A DNA stretch of 63,346 nt from Ruminococcus sp. (GCA_031262105.1 JAISIH010000071.1:1-63346); one strand, 5' to 3'; counted from the first letter of the stretch, positions 1 through 7,813 are shown. Notes: generated by a model from the letters alone, not told the origin. A program made the numbers and translations.

Positions 1-49
1 ATCCGCCGAAGTTGACGGTTTTTAGGTATATCGTTCCGCTGCCGTCCAT
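1..49 (-). CDS. 5' end of an unidentified gene, cut by the window edge
   Basis: An ATG at 47-49 on the minus strand follows a clear GGAGG ribosome site (near 56-60) and opens a frame of 16 codons reading MDGSGTIYLKTVNFGG before the window ends. It lies downstream of the DnaC-like gene in the same direction, about 160 bases away. The fragment is too short to assign to a family. Confidence 0.5.
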   Translation of the reverse strand, partial: MDGSGTIYLKTVNFGG

Positions 50-164
50 ATTAACCCTCCATAGTCGAAACCCGCCGCAAATTTAAGCGCGGATATAATT
101 CTTTTTTTATATTATAGCACAAAAAAACAAAATAAACAAGATGTTTGTTTACGTCAAATTTGCT

Positions 165-205
165 AAAATTCATCATTGAAATTTGTGAATGATGATGAAT
201 TTTTA
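165..205. terminator. imperfect AT-rich hairpin, possible terminator of the dnaC-like gene
   Basis: ATTCATCATT and AATGATGATGAAT face each other just beyond the stop codon of the DnaC-like gene, with short T and A runs outside. The stem is AT-rich with an extra GAT on one arm, so this is a weak candidate that could separate the operon from the gene at the window edge. Confidence 0.35.
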
Positions 206-210
206 TAATA

Positions 211-1203
211 TCATTCCTTTAATTTCCGTTTAATTTGACGAATGTCATTGCCGACGAATCTCATTCTTTTGTAAAATGCGGCAATTCTTGAAATAATTCG
301 GTCGTTATATCTGTCTCTTAGGTCCTCAAAATCGTCAAGATTGCAGTTAATAATTGTTGGTTTTTTAAGGTTCATTCGCGTGTTTATAATATTATACAGT
401 ATAGACTCCGTATACGGCGTGTTGTGTTCAGAACCGAGATCGTCAATCACCAAGAGGTCAACATTTATAACATCGCGCTCGGTGTCGGCGGTCGGATCGT
501 CTGCCCTCTGGAATTTTTCCCTGTTAATTTCGCCCAAAAGGTTGATAATCGAATTATAAGCGGCACTGTAGCCCCTTTCGATAACCCTTTTTGCAATCGC
601 GAGGGAGATGTGCGTCTTCCCGAGCCCAGTTTTTCCGTAAATTAACAGGCTGTCGGAATTTTCCGAAAACTCATCTGCATATTTCAAGGCAGCTTTGTAA
701 TTGTTTTCCATTATCGTGTTAATGCTAAGCCCTGTTTCGGTTTTGCCGCTGTAAAAAGATGTCGAAAAATGTTCAAAATCGCAATCTGGCAGATTTGCGC
801 TTCGATTAAGTTCTTCCGCGGCATACTTATTTATAAGCCGCAAAAAACATTCGCACCGCAAACCGTCGATAAAACCGCTGTCGGAGCATTTTTCACAACA
901 ATACTTTATATTCAAATAGTCGTCGGGATAACCGTTTTCCGTGAGAATTCTCTGCTTAATTTCACTGCCGTGTTTATGCTCAGCCTTGATTTTTTCAAGC
1001 TTTACGGACAGATCATCACCTTTTTGAAACATCAGCTTCGTGAGATTTAATATGTGTGATTTCATAATTTTGTCAATCTGCAAAAGCTCGGGAGAACGCG
1101 CCGCAACCTCGTTAAAGCGCGTTGTCTGCGCCGTTTCGGCAGTATCTTTACGGCGTACAAGCTCGCGTTCTGCCTTTTCATATGCGGTTTTGTTAAAGCT
1201 CAT
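211..1203 (-). CDS. DnaC/DnaI-like replicative helicase loader (AAA+ ATPase)
   Basis: This 330-residue protein has the plan of the DnaI/DnaC loaders that place the hexameric helicase on DNA. A helical N-terminal region is followed by a Cys cluster at about 102-119 (CCEKC and CEC), typical of the zinc-binding N-terminal part of DnaI-type proteins. Then come Walker A GKTGLGKTH (190-198), Walker B LLVIDDLG (250-257) and an arginine-finger-like SRI near 305. It lies directly downstream of a DnaD-like gene, the usual primosome pairing in Firmicutes. The start follows GAGGAACAGG. Other AAA+ loaders such as IstB are possible by fold, but no transposase is adjacent. Confidence 0.9.
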   Translation of the reverse strand: MSFNKTAYEKAERELVRRKDTAETAQTTRFNEVAARSPELLQIDKIMKSHILNLTKLMFQKGDDLSVKLEKIKAEHKHGSEIKQRILTENGYPDDYLNIKYCCEKCSDSGFIDGLRCECFLRLINKYAAEELNRSANLPDCDFEHFSTSFYSGKTETGLSINTIMENNYKAALKYADEFSENSDSLLIYGKTGLGKTHISLAIAKRVIERGYSAAYNSIINLLGEINREKFQRADDPTADTERDVINVDLLVIDDLGSEHNTPYTESILYNIINTRMNLKKPTIINCNLDDFEDLRDRYNDRIISRIAAFYKRMRFVGNDIRQIKRKLKE

Positions 1204-1272
1204 AAGCCTGTTCCTCTCCCCCTATATTTTGCCATTATATCCATTATGTTAAGTTGAATTCTCACGCTTAAC

Positions 1273-2262
1273 TTATCCGAGTTCCCCTCTCAGAGCGGCT
1301 TCGAGGTCTTCGTCTGCTGCATTTGTCAGATTGAAGGACGGCTCGGATTTCGGCTTTTTACCGACACTTTTGTCAAATCTTGCCGCCTTATATTCACTGT
1401 GTTCTGTAAGGTATTTTTCGTTATAAGCGGTAATTTCTTCTATATTTCTAAGCCCACGTACAAACCAATTCGATAAAACCTTGGCAATATATGCAAGTTT
1501 TACTGCTCCGGTATGTTCAATCGAGATTTCATAGGCAAAATGGTAAATTTCGTCATAGTAATCATAATTTTGCCATTCTGCAATAAACTCGCGTTCTTTC
1601 GCCGTGAATTGCCTGTGAATGTCGAAAATAGCGGTAATTCTGCCCTCAAAGGTGTAATAATCCTTGAGGCGTTCGATATCGTCCGCCGCCTGTTTGTGGG
1701 TAAAGATCCCGCGTTTATGCCATTCTTTGGCAAGATAATCTATGTATGCGGGGCTTCGGTTCTGATATTTACCGATATTTACCGCAAAATGCACCATCAT
1801 CAGGATATTGTTTACATCAATGCCATAATATTCATGTATATAAATGTAGACTTTTTGCTCTGTTAGGGTCGGATCGCCCGGAACAATACGTTGAAGCTCA
1901 TCAAACAAGAACAGCAGTGCGGGGTTTTTTTCAATAGTTTCGGTAACTTCGCGCTTGTCGAACGGCCGCAAAAAATCATGCCTAACAGCGGCTGTCGGAG
2001 TTTTGTCAGCCGCAACAGCGGGTGGTGCATTTTCGGAGCTTTTTATAACCCCTCTGTCGCGCCAAAACTCTAAGGCTTCTTCGGTGTCGTCGATGTCCAT
2101 TGAAAGCGCATCCGCCGAAGACTTCGTCCCGAAATCGCCTGTCAAAGCGGCGTAGAGCAACCACTTTGCCGTCTTCGGACGCGCATTTTTAAGCGGATCT
2201 TTCGCCGAAAGCGGAACAGCCGCCGCGCCGCCCGCGTTTTCCCAGTCGATATAATATCCCAT
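1273..2262 (-). CDS. DnaD/DnaB-type primosome protein
   Basis: The protein has 329 residues, with an N-terminal winged-helix-like part and then two copies of the DnaD C-terminal domain. The copies are marked by aromatic helices around AYIDYLAKEW (about 172-181) and around LAYIAKVLSNW further on. DnaD and DnaB proteins remodel DNA and recruit the helicase loader during replication initiation or restart. The next gene downstream is the loader itself. It starts 9 bases after the argS stop, so it is almost certainly cotranscribed. The ribosome site is weak (GGAAAG far upstream). A Pro/Ala linker (about 78-92) separates the domains. Confidence 0.85.
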   Translation of the reverse strand: MGYYIDWENAGGAAAVPLSAKDPLKNARPKTAKWLLYAALTGDFGTKSSADALSMDIDDTEEALEFWRDRGVIKSSENAPPAVAADKTPTAAVRHDFLRPFDKREVTETIEKNPALLFLFDELQRIVPGDPTLTEQKVYIYIHEYYGIDVNNILMMVHFAVNIGKYQNRSPAYIDYLAKEWHKRGIFTHKQAADDIERLKDYYTFEGRITAIFDIHRQFTAKEREFIAEWQNYDYYDEIYHFAYEISIEHTGAVKLAYIAKVLSNWFVRGLRNIEEITAYNEKYLTEHSEYKAARFDKSVGKKPKSEPSFNLTNAADEDLEAALRGELG

Positions 2263-2271
2263 TTTCGCGTA

Positions 2272-4080
2272 TTACATTCTTTCCGGGGCGGTTATCCCTA
2301 AGATTTTAAGGGCGTTTGCGATAGTTATTTTTGTCGCCAAACACAGTGTCAAACGCGATTTGACGGTATCTTCGTCTTCGCCTTTAATCCGGCATTTGTC
2401 GTAAAATTTATGGAATGTTCCCGCAAGCTCGATACAAAATCCAGTTATTTCGGACGGGTTGTAATTCTTCGCGGCGGTGATAATCACCTCGGGAAGGCGT
2501 GCAATCGTGCGGATAAGGAGCTTTTCTTCAGGGACGGTAAAGCTTAAATTACCGCTTTGGTCAGGCTCAAAACCGCTCTCAGAAAGGTTTTTAAGGATTG
2601 AACAAATTCTTGCATGGGCATATTCGACATAGTAAACAGGGTTTTTCGAGGTTTGCTCAACCGCAAGATCAAGGTCAAGCTCAATGTGGGTGTCCGGCTC
2701 GCGCAGATTAAAGAGGAAACGCGCCGCGTCGAGCGGAATCTCGTCAAGAAGGGTCTCCATGGTAATCGCCTTGCCGGAACGCTTCGAGAGCTTCACAGCC
2801 TGCCCGTCGCGGACAAGCATAACCATCTGCATAATAACAACGTCGAGCCGCTCCGGGTCAACTCCGAGAGCCTTCATAGCCGCCTTAATCCGCGGAATAT
2901 AGCCGTGATGGTCAGCCCCCAAAACATCTACAGCCTTGTCAAAACCGCGCTTCACAAGCTTATCGTAATGGTAAGCAATATCCGGCACAACGTAGGTCGG
3001 TACACCGTTTGCGCGTACCAAAACGCGGTCCTTCTCGTCACCGAGTTCGGCAGTTTTCAACCACAACGCCCCGTCCAGCTCATATGTGTAGCCAGAAGCC
3101 TTGAGTTTTTCGAGGATTACCGGCACTTCTTCCGCAAGACTGCTCTCTAAAAACCAACGGTCATATTCTATCCCATAACGGGATAAATCCGATTTCAGTT
3201 TATCAATATTAAGCGGCAAAGCGTACGCGGAAAGCGTGTTCATGCGTTCTTCTTCCGGCAATTTCAACAAACCATTTCCGTGTACGTCATAATAATTTTT
3301 CGCATGGATAATAATGTCAGTACCGAGGTAAAGCCCCTCCGGCATGGGAAAGTTATTTTCATCGGAATATAGTGACTGTGCGAATTTTTCGTTATCCGAT
3401 AATCGTGTATCGTTTTCGTTGGGTTCTGCTGCATCCGATAATCGCGTACCGGCTTCTTGTTTTTCTATAGTATCCGATAACCGCGTAAAAAGTGCTTGTC
3501 CGTTTTCCGAACATATCTGCTCATATCGCTTTGAAAGCGACGCGCCGAATTTGTAGACTTGTTGCCCGGCGTCGTTTACATAAAATTCTCGAGAGACATT
3601 ATACCCCGCAAATTTCAGGATTTCGGCGATTGCGTCGCCTAACGCCCCGCCCCTTGCGTTGCCGATATGCATCGGACCGGTCGGGTTCGCGGAGACGAAT
3701 TCCACAAGCCTTGTTTCGTTCTTCCCGAAGTCGGTTTTGCCGTAATCTGCGCCGTCCCCGATAATGTCAGACACCGTTTCTGCGTAAAATCTATCATCTA
3801 AGAAAAAGTTAATAAACCCCGGTCCGGCGATCTCGAAGCGTGAAAAAAAGCTGCCTTTAAGGTCAAGTTTTTTCGTAATATCTTCGGCAAGCTTTCGCGG
3901 GTTCTGCTTCATTGCCTTCGCGGAACAGAGTGCGGCATTTGTTGCGAAATCCCCGTGGGAGGTGTCCGCCGGGATTTCAATATTAAACTGCGGTAAAGTT
4001 TCATCGCCGCAGACTTTTTTTCTTGCGTTATCTATAATGGTAAAAAGTTCGGTTTTTACTTCAGCGATTTTGTCGGTCAT
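2272..4080 (-). CDS. argS: arginine--tRNA ligase with a repeat-bearing insertion
   Basis: This class I aminoacyl-tRNA synthetase charges tRNA-Arg. The N-terminal Add-1 domain (about 1-110), the HIGH-type motif PTGPMHIGNARGG (133-145), the KMSKS-type KLSKRSGK (430-437) and a C-terminal DALR anticodon domain are all visible. The total of 602 residues is slightly over the usual 550-590. The excess is a segment at about 195-240 containing three 13-residue units that begin TRLSD. DUF1934 lies upstream, a very common pairing in Clostridia. The gap between them (4081-4236) is filled with small hairpins. Confidence 0.96.
   Translation of the reverse strand: MTDKIAEVKTELFTIIDNARKKVCGDETLPQFNIEIPADTSHGDFATNAALCSAKAMKQNPRKLAEDITKKLDLKGSFFSRFEIAGPGFINFFLDDRFYAETVSDIIGDGADYGKTDFGKNETRLVEFVSANPTGPMHIGNARGGALGDAIAEILKFAGYNVSREFYVNDAGQQVYKFGASLSKRYEQICSENGQALFTRLSDTIEKQEAGTRLSDAAEPNENDTRLSDNEKFAQSLYSDENNFPMPEGLYLGTDIIIHAKNYYDVHGNGLLKLPEEERMNTLSAYALPLNIDKLKSDLSRYGIEYDRWFLESSLAEEVPVILEKLKASGYTYELDGALWLKTAELGDEKDRVLVRANGVPTYVVPDIAYHYDKLVKRGFDKAVDVLGADHHGYIPRIKAAMKALGVDPERLDVVIMQMVMLVRDGQAVKLSKRSGKAITMETLLDEIPLDAARFLFNLREPDTHIELDLDLAVEQTSKNPVYYVEYAHARICSILKNLSESGFEPDQSGNLSFTVPEEKLLIRTIARLPEVIITAAKNYNPSEITGFCIELAGTFHKFYDKCRIKGEDEDTVKSRLTLCLATKITIANALKILGITAPERM
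3370..3486 (-). repeat. three 39-bp tandem units inside argS
   Basis: Each unit begins, on the plus strand, with the 15-nt core TCCGATAAYCGYGTA and continues with about 24 unrelated bases. The period of 39 is a multiple of three, so the frame is kept and each unit encodes TRLSD followed by 8 variable residues (199-203, 212-216, 225-229). The conserved-core, variable-filler pattern is unlike a recent tandem duplication. Confidence 0.8.
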
Positions 4081-4236
4081 TTTTATAATTCCTGCCTCTT
4101 TGTTATTTTCTATACACGGTTAACGCGTACGGTTTCGGCGTAATTATACGCGTTTTTCGTGTGCGTTTTCGATATAATTTACACACGGTTTTCGCGTGTA
4201 TTATTGCTTTGTTAATACACGGTTTTGTTGTATACT
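4081..4236. repeat. run of CGTGTA/TACACG mini-hairpins between DUF1934 and argS
   Basis: On the minus strand the motif AAAACCGTGTA recurs and is matched each time by a nearby complementary arm: GTGTATT with AATACAC, CGTGTG with CACACG, and CGCGTA with TACGC. The unit closely resembles the one forming the N-terminal linker of the CapA gene at 42.9-43.1 kb. No clear promoter could be separated from the repeats; argS may be read through from upstream. Confidence 0.7.
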
Positions 4237-4656
4237 TTATTGTGTAATCTCAAGGCTGACTTCGTTGTCGGAGAGAAATGTGTTGTTCGCATCGAGCGTA
4301 TATTTAAGGTAAAGCTCGCCGCCGTTTTCGGTAAGACTATTTTTGATTGCGTGTGTTTGTACGCCGAGATTCAGTTCACCGAAAGGGGTCGTCACAACGC
4401 AGAGATGTTTTTTATCCATATCGAGGGTAAAATCCGTTCCGTAGTCGCCCTGACGGCTGACCTGTGCGTGTCCGTTGCCCTTCGCAGTGACGATGTTGAG
4501 AAACTCCGCGCCTTCCGGAGTTGTTTCGTTGTATCTTATCTTATAGCTTCCGTTTTTCATAGAAATAAGGTCGCCGATTGTCGTCAATTCATAGAACAGA
4601 GGGGTTTCTCCCATGTTTTGGGTAACCGTTTTTAACGTAATTTTATAGCTATTCAT
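4237..4656 (-). CDS. DUF1934 family beta-barrel protein
   Basis: A 139-residue protein of the DUF1934 (YwiB-like) family, a small calycin-like beta-barrel of unknown biochemical role, almost always encoded beside argS. The family signature is seen in the N-terminal strand with ETPLFYELTTIGD, the central ISMKNGSYKIRYNETTPEG segment and the C-terminal LYLKYTLDANN. Its ATG follows the murI stop codon directly, with GAGGA just upstream inside murI, so translation is probably coupled. No function can be assigned beyond the conserved association. Confidence 0.85.
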   Translation of the reverse strand: MNSYKITLKTVTQNMGETPLFYELTTIGDLISMKNGSYKIRYNETTPEGAEFLNIVTAKGNGHAQVSRQGDYGTDFTLDMDKKHLCVVTTPFGELNLGVQTHAIKNSLTENGGELYLKYTLDANNTFLSDNEVSLEITQ

Positions 4657-5562
4657 TCATTCCTCAATGTTCGCAAGCTCGACAATGCTCTGCCTTGCGT
4701 TCAAATCCTCTCCCAGATAGGAGTGGGCGTTTTCGATAAACTGCTCGGTGCTGTCCGAAACATAATAACGCGAAGTCCCCGGGCTTTGTTTTTCCGTCAA
4801 GAGATTTGCCTTCGTAAGCATGGCGTAGGCGGCGTTTGCGGCTTCTTTTCCGCTCGAAATAAGCTTAACCCCATCCCCCATACAATCGGCGATAATCTGC
4901 TCGATAATCGGGTAGTGCGTACAACCCAAAATCAGCGTGTCAACGCCCTCCGCCTTAATCGGGTTCAGGTATTGCTCCACAATAATCTTCGTCACAACGC
5001 TGTCTCGGTCGGTGTAACCGTTTTCGATAAGCGGCACGAGGAGCGGACAGGCACTGCCGAAAACCTTGATGTCGGCAACCATGCCGTGCATAGCCTTCGC
5101 GTACGCGCCGGACTTAATCGTCGCGGGCGTACCGATAACCCCAACGCGTTTATTGCGTGTGGAAGCGACAGCCGCCTGTGCGGTCGGGGTAACAACCTCC
5201 GTAAAAAGGATGTCAACGTCCGCAAGCCCTTTGTGAGAAACCGCTACGCTCGATACAGTCCCGCAAGCGGCGATGATAATCTTAACGCCCTGCCGCTTTA
5301 TAAACGCAATGTCTTGGGCGGCGTAACGAAGCACAGTTTCCTTTGAGCGTGTGCCATAGGGGATTCGCGCCGTGTCGCCGAAATAGACTATATCCTCGTT
5401 CGGCATGAGTTCAATAAGCTTCCCGACGCAGGTTAAGCCGCCGATCCCCGAGTCGAAAACGCCGATAGCGGCGGATTTCATATCGGTTAATTCGGCGGTT
5501 GCGGTTGCGGTTGCGGCTGCGGTTGTGGCAGTAGTTGCAGTCGTGGCGGTCGTTGCGGTCAT
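4657..5562 (-). CDS. murI: glutamate racemase with a low-complexity Thr/Ala N-terminal extension
   Basis: It makes D-glutamate for peptidoglycan. The core begins at residue 28 (MKSAAIGVFDSGIGGLT, with the catalytic-site Asp-Ser). The first catalytic Cys lies in AACGTVSS, where many homologues have ACNT, and the second in ILGCTHYP. A 27-residue tract of Thr and Ala precedes the core. The upstream start is preferred because AAAGGTG stands 8-9 bases before it, while the internal ATG at 5481 has no ribosome site. The gene lies 16 bases downstream of ddl, so two D-amino-acid steps of wall synthesis sit in one operon. Confidence 0.93.
   Translation of the reverse strand: MTATTATTATTATTAAATATATAELTDMKSAAIGVFDSGIGGLTCVGKLIELMPNEDIVYFGDTARIPYGTRSKETVLRYAAQDIAFIKRQGVKIIIAACGTVSSVAVSHKGLADVDILFTEVVTPTAQAAVASTRNKRVGVIGTPATIKSGAYAKAMHGMVADIKVFGSACPLLVPLIENGYTDRDSVVTKIIVEQYLNPIKAEGVDTLILGCTHYPIIEQIIADCMGDGVKLISSGKEAANAAYAMLTKANLLTEKQSPGTSRYYVSDSTEQFIENAHSYLGEDLNARQSIVELANIEE
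5482..5562 (-). repeat. ACC/GCC triplet tract encoding the murI N-terminal extension
   Basis: The first 27 codons of murI are nearly all Thr or Ala, built from near-identical short units (ACCGCAACG, ACCGCC and GCAACC types). Such a tract could change length by slippage while keeping the frame, because its units are multiples of three. Confidence 0.75.
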
Positions 5563-5578
5563 TGTGATTCACCTTTCG

Positions 5579-6655
5579 TCATATTTCACCGTGGAGTTCG
5601 AGACAGAGCTGAATAAGCTTGTCGATGAGGTCGGATGCGGGAATTCCCGCGTCTTCCATGAGTTTCGGGTACATACTGATGTTTGTAAATCCGGGAAGCG
5701 TGTTTATCTCGTTAAGATATACACCGTTTTCGGATGAGAAAAAGTCGATACGGGATAACCCTTTGCAGCCTGCCGCTCTGTATGCCAAAACTGCGGTTTC
5801 TTTTATTTCACGCGATACACCGTTTTCGTGTATATCCTCGGGTATACTGCCGCTTGACGCCGTGTTAACATACTTCGCATCATAGTCATACATTTCGTTT
5901 GCGGAAAGGATTTCGCCCACGGAGGTTGTGAAGGTGTCGGTCGGGCTGTTCCCCATGACTGCGACTTCAAGTTCCCGCCCGACTATGTATTCTTCGACAA
6001 GCGCCTTGTCGTCGTGCGAAAACGCCGTCTTTACCGCAGATTTAAGCTCGTCGATGTCCCTTGCCTTGTTAACCCCGACGGAAGAACCGCTGCAAGCGGG
6101 TTTAACACAGACCGGGAAGCCCAAATTCGCCTCAACGTCTGCGCAAAAACTGTCAAGTTTTTCAAGATCGTCGCGCCTGAGGACTTTCCACCTTGCCATT
6201 TTAATCCCCTCGCGTTCTAAAACGAGGTGGGCAAGGCATTTGTCCATGCAGATTGCCGACGCAAGCGAACCGCTCCCGACGTAGGGTATGCCCGACATAT
6301 CAAGCACGCCCTGTAAAACGCCGTCTTCACAATTTTTCCCATGAACGGCAGGGTAAACTACATCTATCTTTTCAATGGAAAATTTCCCGTCGTTATATTT
6401 TAATATTCCGCGATACATAGGGTCGGGGAGGATAACCGCCGGAGTGCAGTCTGAGTCGGTCTCCCAGTTACCGTTTTCGATCTCAGAAACGTCCCCGGGG
6501 AAGAAAAGCCACCTGCCCTTTTTCGTTATACCGATGGGAATTATGTTATATTTATCCTTAGGAATGGAGCGGATTATATTCGCCGACGAGCGAAGCGATA
6601 TTTCGTGTTCATTTGACACGCCGCCGAAAAGTACCGCAACATTCAGCTTTGACAT
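5579..6655 (-). CDS. ddl: D-alanine--D-alanine ligase
   Basis: An ATP-grasp ligase of 358 residues that makes the D-Ala-D-Ala dipeptide for peptidoglycan. Visible features are the N-terminal LFGGVSNEHEISLRSS, the Ser/Gly loop CSGSSVGV, the EEYIVGRELEVAVMG segment and the C-terminal metal-binding NEINTLPGF. The start has an AAGGAG site 10 bases upstream. It is the first gene of the operon. Its promoter is at 6875-6903, and nearly the whole leader between promoter and ribosome site is the hairpin element at 6677-6854. A D-Ala-D-Ser or D-Ala-D-Lac specificity cannot be excluded by eye, but there is no resistance-gene context. Confidence 0.94.
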   Translation of the reverse strand: MSKLNVAVLFGGVSNEHEISLRSSANIIRSIPKDKYNIIPIGITKKGRWLFFPGDVSEIENGNWETDSDCTPAVILPDPMYRGILKYNDGKFSIEKIDVVYPAVHGKNCEDGVLQGVLDMSGIPYVGSGSLASAICMDKCLAHLVLEREGIKMARWKVLRRDDLEKLDSFCADVEANLGFPVCVKPACSGSSVGVNKARDIDELKSAVKTAFSHDDKALVEEYIVGRELEVAVMGNSPTDTFTTSVGEILSANEMYDYDAKYVNTASSGSIPEDIHENGVSREIKETAVLAYRAAGCKGLSRIDFFSSENGVYLNEINTLPGFTNISMYPKLMEDAGIPASDLIDKLIQLCLELHGEI

Positions 6656-6676
6656 AAGTTAACTACTCCTTTTTTA

Positions 6677-6854
6677 TACTAATCCCAGATAAAAAACATT
6701 GAAAATGTTTTTTATCTACCCAAAGCTACGCTTCGGGTAAAGCGGCAAAGCCGCTTTGGGATGCCGTCAGTAATATTCCCGCCCGCCGTAGGCGTGCAAC
6801 CGGCGCAAAGCGCCGGTGATAAAAATGCACAAGCATTTTTATCAGGGAATAGTG
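6677..6854. repeat. six-hairpin element with terminal inverted repeats, copy A
   Basis: The left end TACTAATCCC and right end GGGAATAGT are inverted repeats with one mismatch. Between them lie six consecutive hairpins with 3-4 nt loops: 6687-6717 (14 bp perfect), 6718-6738 (9 bp, one mismatch), 6739-6757 (8 bp), a linker, 6781-6797 (7 bp, one mismatch), 6799-6817 (8 bp) and 6818-6843 (11 bp). Copy B at 34492-34662 has the same ends, order and spacing, with stem bases changed in matching pairs. It fills the 5' leader of ddl. It could be a MITE-like element, a structured RNA, or both. Confidence 0.85.
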
Positions 6855-6874
6855 TTGTAAATGCATACAATATG

Positions 6875-6903
6875 ATTATACTACATCTGTTTGAATAAAT
6901 CAA
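6875..6903 (-). promoter_or_regulatory. sigma-A-type promoter of the ddl-murI-argS operon
   Basis: On the minus strand TTGATT and TATAAT are separated by exactly 17 bases, placing the transcript start near 6868. The ddl start codon is 213 bases downstream, and element A occupies most of that leader. I see nothing further between this promoter and the end of the unknown gene at 6999. Confidence 0.75.
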
Positions 6904-6998
6904 GTATTATAGAAAATTTTCCTCACTTAATTTTATTAGGACAAGCATGAAAATATACAAAGAAAGGGTTGACATTTTTCAGTCAACCCCCATAAAGC

Positions 6999-7607
6999 CT
7001 ATTTATGTGTGCAGTTGCCGGCAGGTCTCCTGCCGCGGCCCGTTTTCTGAGCGGGTTTACACTCCGGGGGCTTGGGTGCCGGGGGAGCGGGCTTATACTT
7101 CCCACATTCTGTCAGAATATTGTTATGCGTGGAGTGTGTGTACGAATGGGAACAGTTGCCATAGTCTATATTGTTCCGCTTTTCCCACTCTTTTACATAC
7201 ATTGAAGGTTGGAACGGGCTATGAACGGGCGCGCAAGGGTGCTTACCCCCGGGGTGCTGATTCTTACAGGGGTTGCAGGGGTGAATGTCGGGTTTTTGCT
7301 CCGCAACGCGGTTGTCTGATGCGAAAACTCTCCCGAATATGAAGTTTAACCCGAAGTGACATTCCGGAACCTGCCCGCAGATGGTTATCCACCTTTGCTG
7401 CATACGCGGTGAGGCATAGGCGTCGCCTTTTACCTCGATTTTATATTCGCCGTCAGGCAGCACAAATTCCTTATTTTTGCCGCAATAATCCGCTCCGGCG
7501 ACATTCTCCCCGCAGGCATTATACACGGTTATGGTGTATTTCGCCGGAAAACCGCCTTCCGTATATATTTCTATATTTAATATGTTATTTTTTACACATT
7601 CGTTCAT
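6999..7607 (-). CDS. hypothetical Cys/His/Pro-rich protein
   Basis: I do not recognise this 202-residue protein. Residues 1-75 read like a single beta-sandwich domain of the prealbumin/Cna-B type (YTITVYNACGENV, then FVLPDGEYKIEVKG). From about 95 on it is low-complexity, with clustered Cys and His (HPCNPCKNQHPGG, NCSHSYTHSTHNN), a Pro-rich stretch and a basic tail. No signal peptide or membrane segment is seen. A strong GGAGGAAATTT site supports the start. It is divergent from the pseudokinase gene with a 206-base gap. It contains SDNRV, encoded by a sequence like the core of the argS repeat. Confidence 0.6.
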   Translation of the reverse strand: MNECVKNNILNIEIYTEGGFPAKYTITVYNACGENVAGADYCGKNKEFVLPDGEYKIEVKGDAYASPRMQQRWITICGQVPECHFGLNFIFGRVFASDNRVAEQKPDIHPCNPCKNQHPGGKHPCAPVHSPFQPSMYVKEWEKRNNIDYGNCSHSYTHSTHNNILTECGKYKPAPPAPKPPECKPAQKTGRGRRPAGNCTHK

Positions 7608-7813
7608 GAAATTTCCTCCTTAAATTTACTAATTTATCTTATGTATTTTTATGGTTATTGTTACATATAAAAATTTTTCTGCAAAAAAGCGTTGATTATA
7701 ATACTATTACAATTTAACAACAAATCAAAACAAATGTGAGAATTTTATTGACAAAAGTTCGCTTACTTGATAAAATAATCAATGTAGAAGTTTGTGATTG
7801 GAGGTGTCATAAT

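Noticed and set aside
2614-3150. Plus-strand open frame of 178 codons opposite argS
   Set aside because: It is a shadow of the synthetase catalytic domain, with no start signal.
3370-3486. CRISPR-like array (15-nt repeats with 24-nt spacers) in argS
   Set aside because: Only three short, degenerate repeats, in frame within an intact synthetase gene, with no cas genes nearby.
4723-5346. Plus-strand open frame of 207 codons opposite murI
   Set aside because: It mirrors the conserved racemase codons and has no recognisable domain or ribosome site.
5481-5481. Internal murI start removing the Thr/Ala tract
   Set aside because: No ribosome site precedes it, while AAAGGTG precedes the upstream ATG.
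6677-6854. Element A as a known riboswitch or T-box for ddl
   Set aside because: No T-box or known aptamer motif is seen, and copy B sits before an unrelated gene in the opposite orientation.
6712-6903. Small minus-strand frame across hairpin element A
   Set aside because: It is formed by the hairpin sequences themselves and the promoter region, with no ribosome site or plausible protein.
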